In this document: piece by piece, positions 1 through 10,657 of the stretch
Numbering within the stretch: the stretch's first letter is position 1
Layout of the letters: each line of letters opens with the position of its first letter
Source: Adiantum capillus-veneris
Lineage: Eukaryota > Streptophyta > Polypodiopsida > Polypodiales > Pteridaceae
Reading direction: 5' to 3'
Assembly (NCBI GenBank): GCA_014529385.2
Contig: CM043953.1
Location: 112,534,549 to 112,598,548 of the forward strand
Length of the DNA: 64,000 bases
Position numbers and translations under genes: made by a program
The notes under the pieces: generated by a model
Database searches by the model: none
Told to the model about the DNA's origin: nothing
Seen by the model: only the letters and a program-made list of their open reading frames with translations

Positions 1-120
1 CAATTAACATATATTGTGCGAGCTAGCATACAGTATATGCTAGTTCGCTTCATGCTAGCTAGCACACACTTTGTAGAAGCTTGTTAGTATACAATTAGCA
101 TATACTATGGTAGTAGTAAG
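1..120. repeat. Hairpin-rich repeat at window edge
   Basis: Positions 18-30 pair with 36-48 as a 13-bp stem (one G-U) around a five-base loop, and 85-91 pair perfectly with 101-107 around a nine-base loop. The palindrome GCTAGCTAGC lies between them. No coding potential is visible. The style matches the hairpin-rich element at 3159-5770 and 59401-62793, so this may be the edge of another copy, but I see no direct sequence match. The stems are seen directly; family membership is a guess. Confidence 0.5.
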
Positions 121-824
121 CATACACAAGATAAAAAATAGAATAGAAGACCATAACACTCATGTCAAAAACCGAACGGCATGCTATTATAGATTGCTTC
201 ATAATATTTGGGGGTGATTGTGTTTATTTGCCTTCTTCTTTGCATGTGTTCCATGGGTATCTTGATACAACATACAAGATTTGAAATTATGTGAACAACA
301 GGTTGATTATAGTCTAGTTTGAAGGTGTATGCATCCTCTTGCTTGTAATACAGTCCTTGCACGATATAAGAGACTTAGTCGATTACATTGTTCCACTCAT
401 CAATGAAACCCTGTTTTACCTTTTCTTTTACTCCAATGCACTTTACCAAGTAAAAGTCTACATTCTCATCATTGGTTGTACATCTGGATTCACGGCAAAA
501 GTGTCACCAACACACAAAGCACTACTTAATGCATCATGGTGTCATTCACATACGAATTTTTCATATCCATCACTTTTATCAGAGATAGGAAACGATAACC
601 ATTTGAGAATCTGTGATGTAAAAAGAATTTACCTATTGATTCTTGAGTAAACACATGCCACACTAGTAGGAGGTCACTTTTCTACAAACAAAAGTATGAA
701 AGCAATACTTCTTGTAGGAATTTGGTGAACAACTCTATAATGGATGCTAAAAAATATGTAAAATGTTGTGATGATTTCCAATACACCAAAGACATGATGA
801 AATGCCATTACAACCAATTATGGG
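121..824. other. Noncoding stretch, no gene recognised
   Basis: Short open frames occur on both strands, but none has a recognisable domain, and the AT-rich composition allows them by chance. From about 800 the sequence runs into a decayed Ty3 integrase. No terminal repeats, tRNA-like sequence or promoter is evident. Confidence 0.4.
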
Positions 825-1700
825 TGCAAAGGCATTCACCAAATGGGGGATAGACTTTGTTAGACCTATCTCACCACCTGTCTATAGGACGCATGCTCAA
901 TATATCATAGCAACATATTATTTGACCAAGTGAATACAAGACAAATCAATGCAAAAGAACGATTCGAGAATGATAGTGGAGTTTGTATATGAGAACCTCT
1001 TCACTAGATATGGGCTTCCCATTGAGATAGTGAGTGATCGAGAGGCTCACTTAAAAAACGATATGATTGAATATCTATTGAGAGAATTCATGGTGCTTCA
1101 TTCAAAATCAATGACATATCACCCTCAGGAAAACAAACAAAGGAGAGCATAAGCAAAGTTCTATGTACTGTGCTCATCAAAATTGTAGATGAGTCCAACC
1201 TTGATTGGGGCCAGAATCTATATTCATCTCTTTGGGCGTATAGGGTAGCATACAAAACAAAACTGAGAACAACACCTTTCAATTTGGTGTACGGGATCAA
1301 CGCCATATCTCCCTAAGAACTCTTGATTCCCACACTCCGAGGAGCTGAGGACTTAGGATGGACTGAACATGAACTGTCGAATAGAGTTTCTCAACTCACC
1401 AAGGTAGATGAATTGCGACTTGATGTTGTTGCAGCCATATATGTGTAAAAATATCAAATGAAATATTTTCATGATAGCATGTAATAAACAAGGAGTTTCC
1501 AAAAGGAGACTATGTGTTGGTCTATACCCCGAAGCAACACTCTAGGAAATTGAAAAAGCAAGGAAATGGCCCAGTTGTGATCAGTGACATATCACCGAGT
1601 GGAGACATAAAATGTGCAACATTAGAGGGAGACAAGTTATCATTTAACTCCCATTGTTGACAAGTTGGATAAGCTTCACCAAGAAAGGGAGTGGAAGCAA
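825..1700 (+). pseudogene. Ty3/gypsy integrase fragment, decayed
   Basis: Conceptual translation in shifting frames gives the Ty3 integrase core. It begins with a W-G-I-D-F segment (first catalytic Asp) near 840, continues through a region ending S-D-R-E near 1030 (second Asp region) and an M-T-Y-H-P-Q-E segment near 1110-1130. Downstream come the conserved W-A-Y-R-V-A-Y-K-T and P-F-N-L-V-Y-G blocks at about 1215-1290, then an F-P-K-G-D-Y-V-L-V segment near 1500. In-frame stops and frameshifts break it repeatedly, so it cannot make a working protein. Gag, protease and RT of this copy are not seen upstream; they are probably outside the window or lost. Confidence 0.75.
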
Positions 1701-1859
1701 AAATCTCAAGCTATCTAAGACCATGCAAAGGAGGAAGGAATGTTACAGATTATAAAGCAAAAAGAATGACAAAATAGAGCTCTAATTTGACAACTAGAAA
1801 CACCCACTCCTCCTATTGAAGCAACTTAGATCAATTTGGATTGGCTTGGAGGTATGGAC

Positions 1860-2160
1860 GTGTGAATCAATGTCCAACTTGATGATGCATAGATAGAATG
1901 AGCCCTTGTAGATACTGGGGCAAGAGTTAATGCCATAAAGCATTCAATGTACCTAAAGTTGTCAAACAAGATAGTGAAGCCAAAAAAATATAGCTCAAAG
2001 CAGTAAAAAAAGGGACAATGGTTAGCTTAGGAGAAGCTAATATGTCAATCAACAATGATGGCAACCAATGTCCACATTAATTTCATGTAATGGCAAACAC
2101 TTAAACCATCTATAAAACTCCATGGAAGACAATTCCAACAAGTTTGGGTCAAGAAATCCA
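1860..2160 (+). pseudogene. Retroviral-type aspartic protease fragment
   Basis: Around 1905-1965 one frame reads A-L-V-D-T-G-A followed by N-A-I, the active-site signature of retrotransposon aspartic proteases, with hydrophobic and lysine-rich sequence after it. Stops interrupt the frame on both sides. It lies downstream of an integrase fragment on the same strand, the reverse of the usual protease-RT-integrase order, so it may belong to a second fragment. The motif is clear; the extent is uncertain. Confidence 0.5.
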
Positions 2161-2372
2161 TAATGGAAACCAAGACAAAGCAGATTTGGCTACCCAAAGA
2201 AACCTCTTCATATCAGTCTTCCAGCTCAATCTAGCCATTTAAGAGGACCAACAACCACTCGGACCAATTATATGGGGTAGAAGAAATCCACAAAGTGATT
2301 CAACTATCAAGCAAACCAACAAAGGTTTAAATGGGTTCCCAAATCCAAATAAGAGAAGACCAAAATTGTCCA

Positions 2373-2500
2373 CACAACAACCTAGCAATGGAGACCCAAA
2401 CAACCAAAATGACAATAGCCTTCACAATCTCCACAACAACCTAGCAATGGAGAATGGAGACCCAAACAACCAAAATGACAATAGCCTTCACAATCTCCAC
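2373..2500 (+). repeat. Two-copy tandem duplication, about 59 bp
   Basis: A unit starting CACAACAACCTAGCAATGG occurs at 2373 and again at 2432. The second copy carries a seven-base insertion (AATGGAG). Conceptual translation is rich in Asn, Gln and Pro, like a low-complexity linker of a retrotransposon protein, but no frame stays open. Confidence 0.85.
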
Positions 2501-2804
2501 AATCAATCTACAAGTGGGTACCCAAATTTGAGCCACACAAAATAAAAAACCCATATATATTGAATCAACCATCAAGGAACAGGCATACCACCTTCGAGCA
2601 CTTTTGTTCAGAAAATGTAGTCTAGATGGAGCCTCGCCAACAAAATCATTACGCAGTCAGTTCAGTAACCGACATCTTGCATCGCATAGTGTTACCCATT
2701 GCATCTATTCAAGAACTATAATAGGGACACATTCCATGGCTTTGCATAGACACATTGTTTGTGCACATGCACATTGCACAAATCTTCATCTGAGATGAAT
2801 CTGA

Positions 2805-2819
2805 ATGGGAAGGGGGGAG
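2805..2819 (+). other. Possible polypurine tract
   Basis: An uninterrupted purine run (GGGAAGGGGGGAG) follows the decayed Ty3 remains and could be the plus-strand primer site of that element. The sequence after it does not start with TG, so an LTR boundary cannot be placed. Positions 2830-3150 hold no recognisable gene. Confidence 0.25.
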
Positions 2820-4424
2820 TAATAGTAGCTTATTGCAAATTCTAGGGCGGCAACATGATGAAAGATCATGTATATAGTGTATAAAGTGTGTTTTAATCCT
2901 TCCTTTTTTTCCTTTGTATTTCTTTTTAGTAGATTTTTATAATTATCACACATAATAATGATCCATGATGACAAATTTTGATAGACAAGATGCCTAGAGT
3001 GAGAGAATGTACATGAGTATAAGGAATAATTCTGGCTAAACTTTTGTCTAGGTATACTACTTTTCATTAATTTTCTTCTCTTTGTAGCCTAATGAGGATA
3101 AAATTTAATAAATAAGGAAAAAAATTGGAATCAAGTTCTGAAAGCAAACACAAAATCTACAAAGCAAGAGCTTTGTGTATGCCAAGTTTGGAAGGATTTG
3201 GAACAAGTCAAAATTTAGACCAACCTACGACGGACCAAAATCACAAAATTGAAAGAAATTAACCATCAGGCATCCAAATGATGAGAGTTTTGATAAATCT
3301 TCAACTCATAGCAGCTGATCTATACAAGGAAGTATAGATGTAGCAATCAGTTGTGACACCATGGCTGTCCACCAAAGCTAGGAATTCCACTTGTGTGGAT
3401 TCCATGTTCTCTCTATAGCGCTACGGAGTGTCTATGGACATATTGTTTTGGGGTACGACCCGGCAGGTGACTGCTACATCATCCCATAGGCATTGAGGAT
3501 CACAATTTGATCTCTCCCAGTTAGCCTTTCAAGGAACGAATTTCGCAATCTACCACGCGGTAGTGGACAAATTCAACTTTTGGTTGATTCCAATCAATAT
3601 GTATACGGTTGACTATGTTGATAACCGTTACCTGCTAGTTGAGCAATTTCTACACAGGGTCTTACCAAGGGGTTTGACTACGTAGATGTTAACCAAAGGG
3701 GTTGGATTGCGAGGGCAACACCCATGGTTTCATGTGCAATACTATTTTATTTTTTTTCAGGTAGGAAACATGCTCCTCTTCATTTGAATACGGGTAAGTG
3801 AACATTCCGTTCAAATCTCTAGGTACGCATCTATTGATTTGGTGTTATTCCTTTTTCAGTATGCTTTACTTGGTTTTTCAAGACGTATAAGTACGCTTGA
3901 ATATTACAGACCCATGCCAAGGGCATGTCGGCACAAAGTATTTTGGGCCAAGTGTCCAATCTACCTTTTTGCCTTCTGCTGTTACGAACCTACTTGTAGG
4001 GTTCGATTTGGAACATGTTGTCACATGGGATACAACATGGTCTAGGAACTCAAGGAGCTTGGTTTAGATAGTGTGGAGCATGATAATGAGGGTCCCTCTC
4101 ACTCGCGTCGCAGAGTGTTCGTAGTTACCTCCACACACAAGTACAGCTCGTACTTGATGGATGTCACTTTTCCTGGCATCTTTACTTGAGACATATTCCA
4201 CATGTGGAGAATATGAGTCTCTGGGACTGACACTGGCGCCCAATTCGAAATGATGTGTCATGACAAAGTCCATAGGTTCTGGTCGCATCCGTTCATTAGA
4301 ACAATTGATGCACACAGTATCAGGAACAATTTCAGTGGCCAAAAATTGTTGGGTACTAAGTACAGACTTATTGTGATTACAAGTGCTGTGAAACCACCTT
4401 AACGGAAGGTCGTTTCTACATATA

Positions 4425-4602
4425 GCAAAGTATGCTACGTTCATGAGAATGTCTCATGGTTGGTTCCTAGGTGTGACCAGGTTGTCACATTCTATTATGG
4501 TCCAACTTTTGTTGCAAAGTATGCTACGTTCATGAGAAGGTCTCATGGTTGGTTCCTAGGTGTGACCGGGTTGTCACATTCTATTATGGTCCAACTTTGT
4601 TG
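4425..4602 (+). repeat. 89-bp tandem duplication
   Basis: A unit beginning GCAAAGTATGCTACG at 4425 is repeated at 4514 with a few substitutions. Each copy contains two hairpins: CATGAG/CTCATG around a five-base loop, and TGTGAC/GTCACA around a six-base loop. Substitutions between copies fall in the loops (AATGT to AAGGT, CAGGTT to CGGGTT) and leave the arms intact. Confidence 0.9.
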
Positions 4603-5611
4603 CAAGATTTTCATGTAAGTATCGTGGAAATTCTCCTCATGGAATTGGGGTTTGGATATGTTTGTGTTAAATGCATGCACACTAGGTGTTATGGGCCCTA
4701 GTGTTTAACACAAATTTATTTGGAGAGGCATGCAAATCCATGGACTTTATTCTTTCTGCACCCTTTTTCATTGCTAGTGCAATCTCTCTTGTAGATTTTG
4801 TATGAGTTTATACCCTGCCATACAAGGTGATGGCTAAGTATGGATGTTAGTGATTGGTTGCTGGAACCTCCAATCTACATTCAACCTAGTTGGTTGTCTC
4901 CATTTCATATCGAGTATATGACTCGATACTCAATGGTTGAGTCATAGTTTGTCGTCAGTCGTGGAAGACTATCTCTAAGTGGTTGGGAAAAGTACCTCAC
5001 TCTTACTTCTGTTATTCATCCCACGTTGGATAGGTAGCTTACAAGTATTCTATTTAGTACTAAAGGATATGCTAAGCGCATACGTTAGTAAACCGTGCTA
5101 AAAGGATCTGCTAAAAGCATACGTTAGCACAATGCATTCTGAATAGGTGATTCTCTCCTTATTCTAGAATTTGCTTCAGTTAGGTTTTCAACTTTGAACA
5201 CCTATTGTGGTGGGGTTGGATACTGATAGTTTCATAAGTCAAGGACTTAGTAGGTGTGCTGACATAGTATGTTCGCATGTAACCTTTGTTAGGGATGAAC
5301 ATATGGTTCTGTGTGTTCCAAAAGGTTCAGAAGTCTGACATGAGGACACTCCCTATTCAATCTTTCAGTAGCTATGAGCTTTTCAAGATACTCACATGAG
5401 TTATCATGAGTTACCATTTAGATACGAGTGGTTGCTAAAGGACAACAATGTTGAAAATCAAGATGTTGCTGTTGGTTTCATTGAACCTCCTCACTGCACC
5501 AGGTATCGGTCATATGGACAATTGGCCCGTGTAGAGGATGCCAATAAGGAAAACATCAGTGTTCTTACGAAGATACTACCACTTGTGTTTTCGAGGACGA
5601 AAACGCTTCTC

Positions 5612-5752
5612 CAAGGGGGGGGTAATGTCAGGCCAAGGGCCAGGATGGACATGCAGCCAAGGGGCGCTATATTTCGGGGCTAGGAGTCTATATATGGCAC
5701 GGTTGGGTGGAGAGTTGCATGGTCCAGTCCCCCGCGGTCTTACATTTCCGAC
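5612..5752 (+). mobile_element. Polypurine tract and 3' LTR of hairpin-rich element
   Basis: A G-rich tract (AAGGGGGGGG then TAA) ends at 5625 and is followed by an LTR-type start, TGTCAGGCCAAGGG. Thirteen of these 14 bases match the LTR start at 59401, and all 14 recur at 62336. A TATATAT stretch at about 5688 could be the U3 TATA box, as in the 59401 LTR. The likely end is CGACA near 5752, after which sequence changes to a Ty3 fragment. The end position is inferred. Confidence 0.55.
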
Positions 5753-5798
5753 AAACAAATGAGGTTGGTAAATTTTCTTTTAAATTTTTATTTTCATA

Positions 5799-6709
5799 TT
5801 GCTCACATTGTCGGGGTGGCGGATGCACTTTCATGAACGGCCAAAAGTTAATGCGGTGTCTATAGCAATTCACAATGATCTATCTTCTATGATAGATAAG
5901 TATGCTACTGATAGTGACTTTACCGACATAACGTTAGCCCTTTCTTTGCGGAAGAAAGAGGAACTATTCACCTTGCAGGATGGTCATCTTCTCCATGAAA
6001 ATAGGGGTTGGGAAAGAAAGAGGAACCATTCACCTTGCAGGATGGTTATCTTCTCCATGGAAATAGGATATGTGTTACCCACTCCGTTCGTGTGAAAGTT
6101 ATGTACGAATTCCATGCTCAGTCCTTGCTTTGGGGAAGAAAGAAGAAACATTCACCTTGTAGGATGGTTATCTTCTCCATGGAAATAGGCTATGTGTTAC
6201 CCACTCCCTTTGTGAGAAAGTTATGTATGAATCCCTAGTTCTCCTTATATGGGGCATAGAGACATTCAACCTACTCTTCAAAGAGTAGAAACGTACTTCT
6301 ATTGGCCTACCATGAAAGTGGACATACAAGAGTATGTTTCAAAATGTGAGATATGCCAAAAGACTAAGTATGATAGAGGAAAGAAACTTGGATTACTCCA
6401 GCCATTGCCAATCCCTAATTCACCATGGGAGAGTATATCCATGGATTATATCTTTGGATTACCCAATTATATCCATGGGAACATGGGGATATGGACAATA
6501 GTTGACAGGTTTAGCAAACAAGCCCACTTTATTCTTATCAAAAGGACTATTAAGGCACACCAAATGGCAACTCTCTTCATATCTCAATTTTTCAAACACC
6601 ATGGATTTTCAACATCCATCCTATCAGATGCAGATTCTAGAATGACCAGTAATCTCTAGAAAGGTCTCTTTGAAAATCTAGGTACAAGATTGAATTTCTC
6701 TTCGGCCTA
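5799..6709 (+). pseudogene. Ty3/gypsy RNase H end and integrase fragment
   Basis: The frame starts in the conserved A-D-A-L-S segment at the end of RNase H (about 5820). It passes through the integrase zinc region (GHRDIQPTL with C-x2-C around 6345-6355) and the core with first catalytic Asp in S-M-D-Y-I-F (about 6440) and S-D-A-D-S-R near 6628. A stop falls at 6657, where related elements have Trp, and homology ends near 6709 before the catalytic Glu. The linker before the zinc region is partly triplicated. Sequence style is that of plant chromovirus-like gypsy elements. It is a broken relic flanked on the left by the hairpin-rich element's LTR. Confidence 0.8.
5945..6235 (+). repeat. Three partial copies of a linker segment
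   Basis: A segment with the core GAAGAAAGAGGAAC and CACCTTGCAGGATGG begins near 5951, 6011 and 6133. The second and third copies also share a downstream stretch ending in GAAAGTTATGTA. Copies sit in different reading frames, so the expansion itself disrupts the Ty3 polyprotein. Confidence 0.85.
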
Positions 6710-6927
6710 GCACCGGTCCCTGAGTACAATCAAGAAACTCATTTATATGGTCTGAATGATAAACTTTGTTTTGATAGTTCTTCTTAAGTTGAGTCTTAAG
6801 ATAATGGTCTCTCCACCAACGCTTGGCTGTTTTTTCCAGTTTGAACTTAGCGATGATAGCCTTGTTCACTGCCGATGAGTGAGCCAAATCAAAGTAGTCA
6901 TCCATGCGCTCAATCCAATCTTCAAGA

Positions 6928-7119
6928 TGTTGGGGTATAAAGCCCAGTGTGGTCGCCTAGGTAAGTGGGCGGGCCACCAGGTATGTACACATATTCTTTT
7001 GTAAAAACCTAATAAGAGCTCAGTATGCTCTACACATTACAGTACAGCGAGTTCACCATATCGTCCTGCTCTTCTTCTCGCACTCTCTCTCGCGTCGCAC
7101 TTCCGCTCGTACTCCTTCA
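6928..7119 (+). repeat. Copia 5' LTR
   Basis: 192 bp, bounded by TG and CA and adjoining the target duplication CAAGA on its left. GTATAAAG at 6935-6942 is TATA-like, but it sits too near the end to be a certain promoter. A CT-rich stretch occupies the last 60 bases. Confidence 0.95.
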
Positions 7120-7121
7120 AC

Positions 7122-7135
7122 TGGTATCAAAGCTC
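7122..7135 (+). other. Copia primer-binding site
   Basis: TGGTATCAAAGCTC lies two bases after the LTR and matches the plant initiator tRNA-Met 3' end (TGGTATCAGAGC) with one mismatch. The following 1.1 kb (to 8215) is an untranslated leader; short frames in it show no domain. Confidence 0.85.
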
Positions 7136-8215
7136 AGATCGAGGCTCGGGGTAGCACTACAGGAGGCTAGAGTCACCAACTCAGATTGGAGTGAAATTCA
7201 ACAAACGAAGACATGGCCCCAGATCTCGTGGGTGAGCCCAAAGGGCTCGGTGTTCTCAGAATTTCATTCTGAGGTCATCTCGGCCACCGTTCGGCTTCGA
7301 CAAAGGTCTGTGCAGGCCATTTTCGACTACGTGGTCTCGACGGGTGCAGATCCGACTCTGCAAATTTGGGGTTTTCGGCCTACGACTACAAGTGCTGAGG
7401 ATATCGACACTCCCAGAGTGCTGATTTGTGGTTGTCTACACATCAAAGGACGGCTCACAGTTCTTGGAGGCGTGTCACATACGACATGAGCGCATCTACA
7501 CACACTGTAGACGACATCCACTAGTTCATCAGGTAGCTTGTGTTTGCTGCTTGATATTCCAAATTTCATCCTAGCATTGCAGTAACTTCCACATGGGATG
7601 TATTGTCAGAGATGATGTATGTCTGTTGAGGGTTTGCTGGCTGTGAGTCACGCAGCAAACAACCGCCGCAGCGGTTACAGCATACAGTGGGAAATTTGTG
7701 GATGTATGACTTTGTGGGAAGTCTATGTACTGTCAGATTTACTGCAGCCTTTGTTGAGGGTCGAGTGAGGTTTTATTGAGTTGGGGGATTCTCGAATGTT
7801 GAGATCCTTTCGGTGATACAGGTCTTAGAGCGATCCCTCGAGCACCCTTAGATAGGCAGCTAGGATGTATTGACTGTGAGTTAGACAGTTGGGATTGCAT
7901 CTTTGCTTTACTGCCGTTGAGGCATTGTCGTAGTCTATGCGTATAGGACAGTGACAGGACAATGAGAGACATGACAGGTGCAGGACAGGTTTACCCGCAG
8001 CTTACAGTGTCAGAGAGACAATGTTTTTTGAGCTGTTTTTTGGTCTGTTTTTTAGTACACCAGAGCCATTTTACAAAGGAGACTCTGCCGAAATTTATGC
8101 AGAATCTGAAGCTTTCTTGGTTCATTTGACAGGTTGATATTGGTTTAGAGGTCAGTTTACAGGGGAAACTCTGCCGAATTTTTCCCAGGAAAGTAAACCA
8201 CTGTGAAGCGTAGCT

Positions 8216-9775
8216 ATGGCTGGATCACATGACACTACTCTTTACAATATCAAGAAGCTGGATGGAACCAATTTCCCATTGTGGAAGAAGCAGATTTGGC
8301 ACGTGCTGGTACAAAAGAAGCAGATAAAACCTATAAAGCTCAAGGGGATAAAACCAGAAGATATGAACGAAGATGAATGGAAAGAAATGGATGAATTGGC
8401 ACTTTCTACCATTATGCTGACTTTGGCAGAAAGCGTTTACTTCAATGTAGCAGACGCGATGTCGGCTTATCAAGCATGGATAAAGCTGAGTGATCTTTAT
8501 GAGAAGCAAAGTGCAGCTTCACAGGTATACTGGCTTAAGAAGCTTGTTGACTTGAAGATGAAAGAAGGGACCCCTATGTCCAATCATCTGAATGAATTCA
8601 ACACCATCTACAGTCAGTTGTCAGCTCAAGGTGTCAAGTTTGATGAACCTGTTAGAGATATGTTCCTATTGATCACATTGCCAGAAAGTTGGGACACTTT
8701 TTGCACATCTTTGAGTAATTTTGCACCTCCAGATGGTTTGAACATAGCAGGTGTAGAAGGAAGTCTGCTTACTGAAGAAACCAATAGAAAGACAATGGAC
8801 AAAGGCAAAGGAACATCCTTAGTTGTGAGGGGAAGGACCAAAGAAAAGTACAAAGGTGGAAAGAGGAATCAGTCTCGTAGCAAGTCCCACAGTGCTAAAG
8901 GCAAGAGTGACATAGAATGCTACCACTGTGGCAAGAAGGGTCACATGAAAAGAGACTGCAGAGAATGGAAAGCAGAAAAATGCAAAGAGAAAGCTGAAGA
9001 CCATGGTGAGAAGAATAAGTCCTCAGTGAAGATTCAAGAAATAAATGTGACAAACACTGTTGCAGAGGATGACAGTCTAGTGTCAGGAGACATCTACTTC
9101 TCGAAGAATACAATGGACTCAGCTCTTCTTACAGCATCTGATGGAAATGCACTGAGTGACTGGATTATAGACTCAGGGGCATCACTTCATGTGTCTCCAA
9201 ACAAGGAGTGGTTTACTTCTTATGTGACCACTAAAGATCATGTTCGGCTAGGCAATGGGCACACATGTGATATCTTAGGTGTTGGAGATGTTCAATTGAA
9301 GTTTCAGAATGGCTCTTCTTTCACGCTGAAGAATGTGAGACATGTTCCTGCAATTACAAAGAGCTTGATCAACACAGATTTACTTGATGATGCTGGCTAC
9401 GTCACCATTTTTGGACAGAACATGTGGAAGATATCCAACGGTTCTATGACAGTACCACATGGAGTAAAGTCTAGAGGACTTTACATGATTTATGTATCAA
9501 ATGTCTCTAAAAATGTAATCAATGTAATCGAGCAGCCGAACGTTTCTTTGTGGCATAGCCGGTTAGGACATATGTCCAAGAAGGGAATGGAAATCTTGTC
9601 TCGTTCTGGTTATTTACTTGGCTTTTCATTTAATGATTTTGAATTCTGTGAACATTGTCTGTATGGTAAGCAAACACAGAAGCCACATAAGCATAGAAGC
9701 AGTAGAAGAGATACACAGTTGGCACTTGTTCATAGTGATTTGTGTGGACCTATGCCTAACCTATCTCTAGGGTGA
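8216..9775 (+). pseudogene. Copia gag, protease and integrase start
   Basis: 519 residues from MAGSHDTT. Residues about 10-200 are a UBN2-type copia gag. A CCHC zinc knuckle (CYHCGKKGHMKRDC) is at about 235-248. The protease signature D-S-G-A starts at about residue 319. The GAG-pre-integrase block S-L-W-H-S-R-L-G-H is near 440, with the integrase zinc residues at about 481-484. The frame stops at a TGA (9773-9775) inside the integrase start, where homologues have Gly, and the same frame continues at once in the next entry. The ATG follows a long leader, as usual for this group. The gag and zinc parts are intact; the polyprotein is not. Confidence 0.9.
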
Positions 9776-10657
9776 GCTTCTTACTTTATGACATTTATAG
9801 ATGATTACTCGAGGAAAGTATGGGTTTACTTTCTCAAGCACAAGGATGAAGTGTTTAGTGTTTTCAAAACGTTTGTGACACTGGTGGAGAATCAGAGTGG
9901 CAAGAAGCTTAAATGCTTACGCACTGACAATGGTGGAGAGTATGTTTCAAAGGTCTTTCAGGACTTTTGTGAGTCAAAAGGTATAAAACGTGAACATACT
10001 GCTCCTTACAATCCTCCTCAAAATGGTGTTGCTGAGAGGATGAATAGGAACATACAAGAGAAGGTCAGAAGTATGTTGTCTAATGCACAACTGCCAAATG
10101 GGTTTTGGGCACAAGCTGTATCAATAACTGTTCATCTTGTAAATAGATCTCCTAGCAAGGTTTTGCAGAAGGATTCAGTGCCAGAGATGGTATGGTCAGG
10201 TAAAATGCCCTCATACAAGCATCTCAGAGTCTTTGGCTGTGAGGCATATACTCACGTTCCAAAGGAATTTAGGAACAAACTTGAGCCAAAGAGTAGAAAG
10301 TGCATCTTTCTAGGCTATGGTAGTTCTGGTGAGATGGGGTATGGACTTTGGGATCCCAAATCCAGAAAGGTTTTCCGCAGCAATGATGTTCACTTTAATG
10401 AATCCAAATATCATTCTAAACCAAAGAGGGTTGAGGAGATTAGAAGAGTTGTCTTCCAAGAAGATGGACCTGCACATGCAAGACAAAATGTCAGGGCTCA
10501 AGAGGAGCAAGGACAGGATAGAGTGGAACCACAGGTTGTGGTTGAGCCTGAGCCACCTATTGTGCGTAGATCTGGACGTGTCACGCGACCTCCTGATAGG
10601 TTTGTTCCATCTATGAATTATGTCATGTTGACTGACTGCAATGAGCCTTCATGTTAG
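9776..10657 (+). pseudogene. Copia integrase core and linker
   Basis: Same frame as the preceding segment. The DDE core is complete: Asp in F-I-D-D-Y-S-R near 9800, Asp in R-T-D-N-G-G-E-Y near 9925, and Glu in N-G-V-A-E-R near 10030. The copia-specific C-terminal block (H-L-R-V-F-G-C, then F-L-G-Y) follows. The segment then runs into a variable linker and the R-R-S-G-R motif that precedes RT. It ends in an in-frame TAG at about 10655, after which RT begins. Confidence 0.9.

Larger units (their letters stand above)
3159..5770 (+). mobile_element. 3' part of hairpin-rich noncoding LTR element
   Basis: This segment ends in a polypurine tract (5612-5625) and a TGTCAGGCC LTR start (5626), so it is the 3' portion of a plus-oriented LTR element. 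Positions 3285-3560 match 62495-62793 closely, showing a dispersed family. No gag or pol domain is recognisable; only the last codons before the tract resemble the end of a Ty3 polyprotein. The interior carries many perfect hairpins, for example 4014-4021 with 4032-4039 (8 bp), 4908-4914 with 4922-4928 (7 bp), and 4661-4714 (18 bp with one bulge). I interpret it as a non-autonomous, LARD-like element mobilised by a Ty3 relative. The 5' limit is approximate, since the match to the other copy fades before 3285. Confidence 0.6.
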
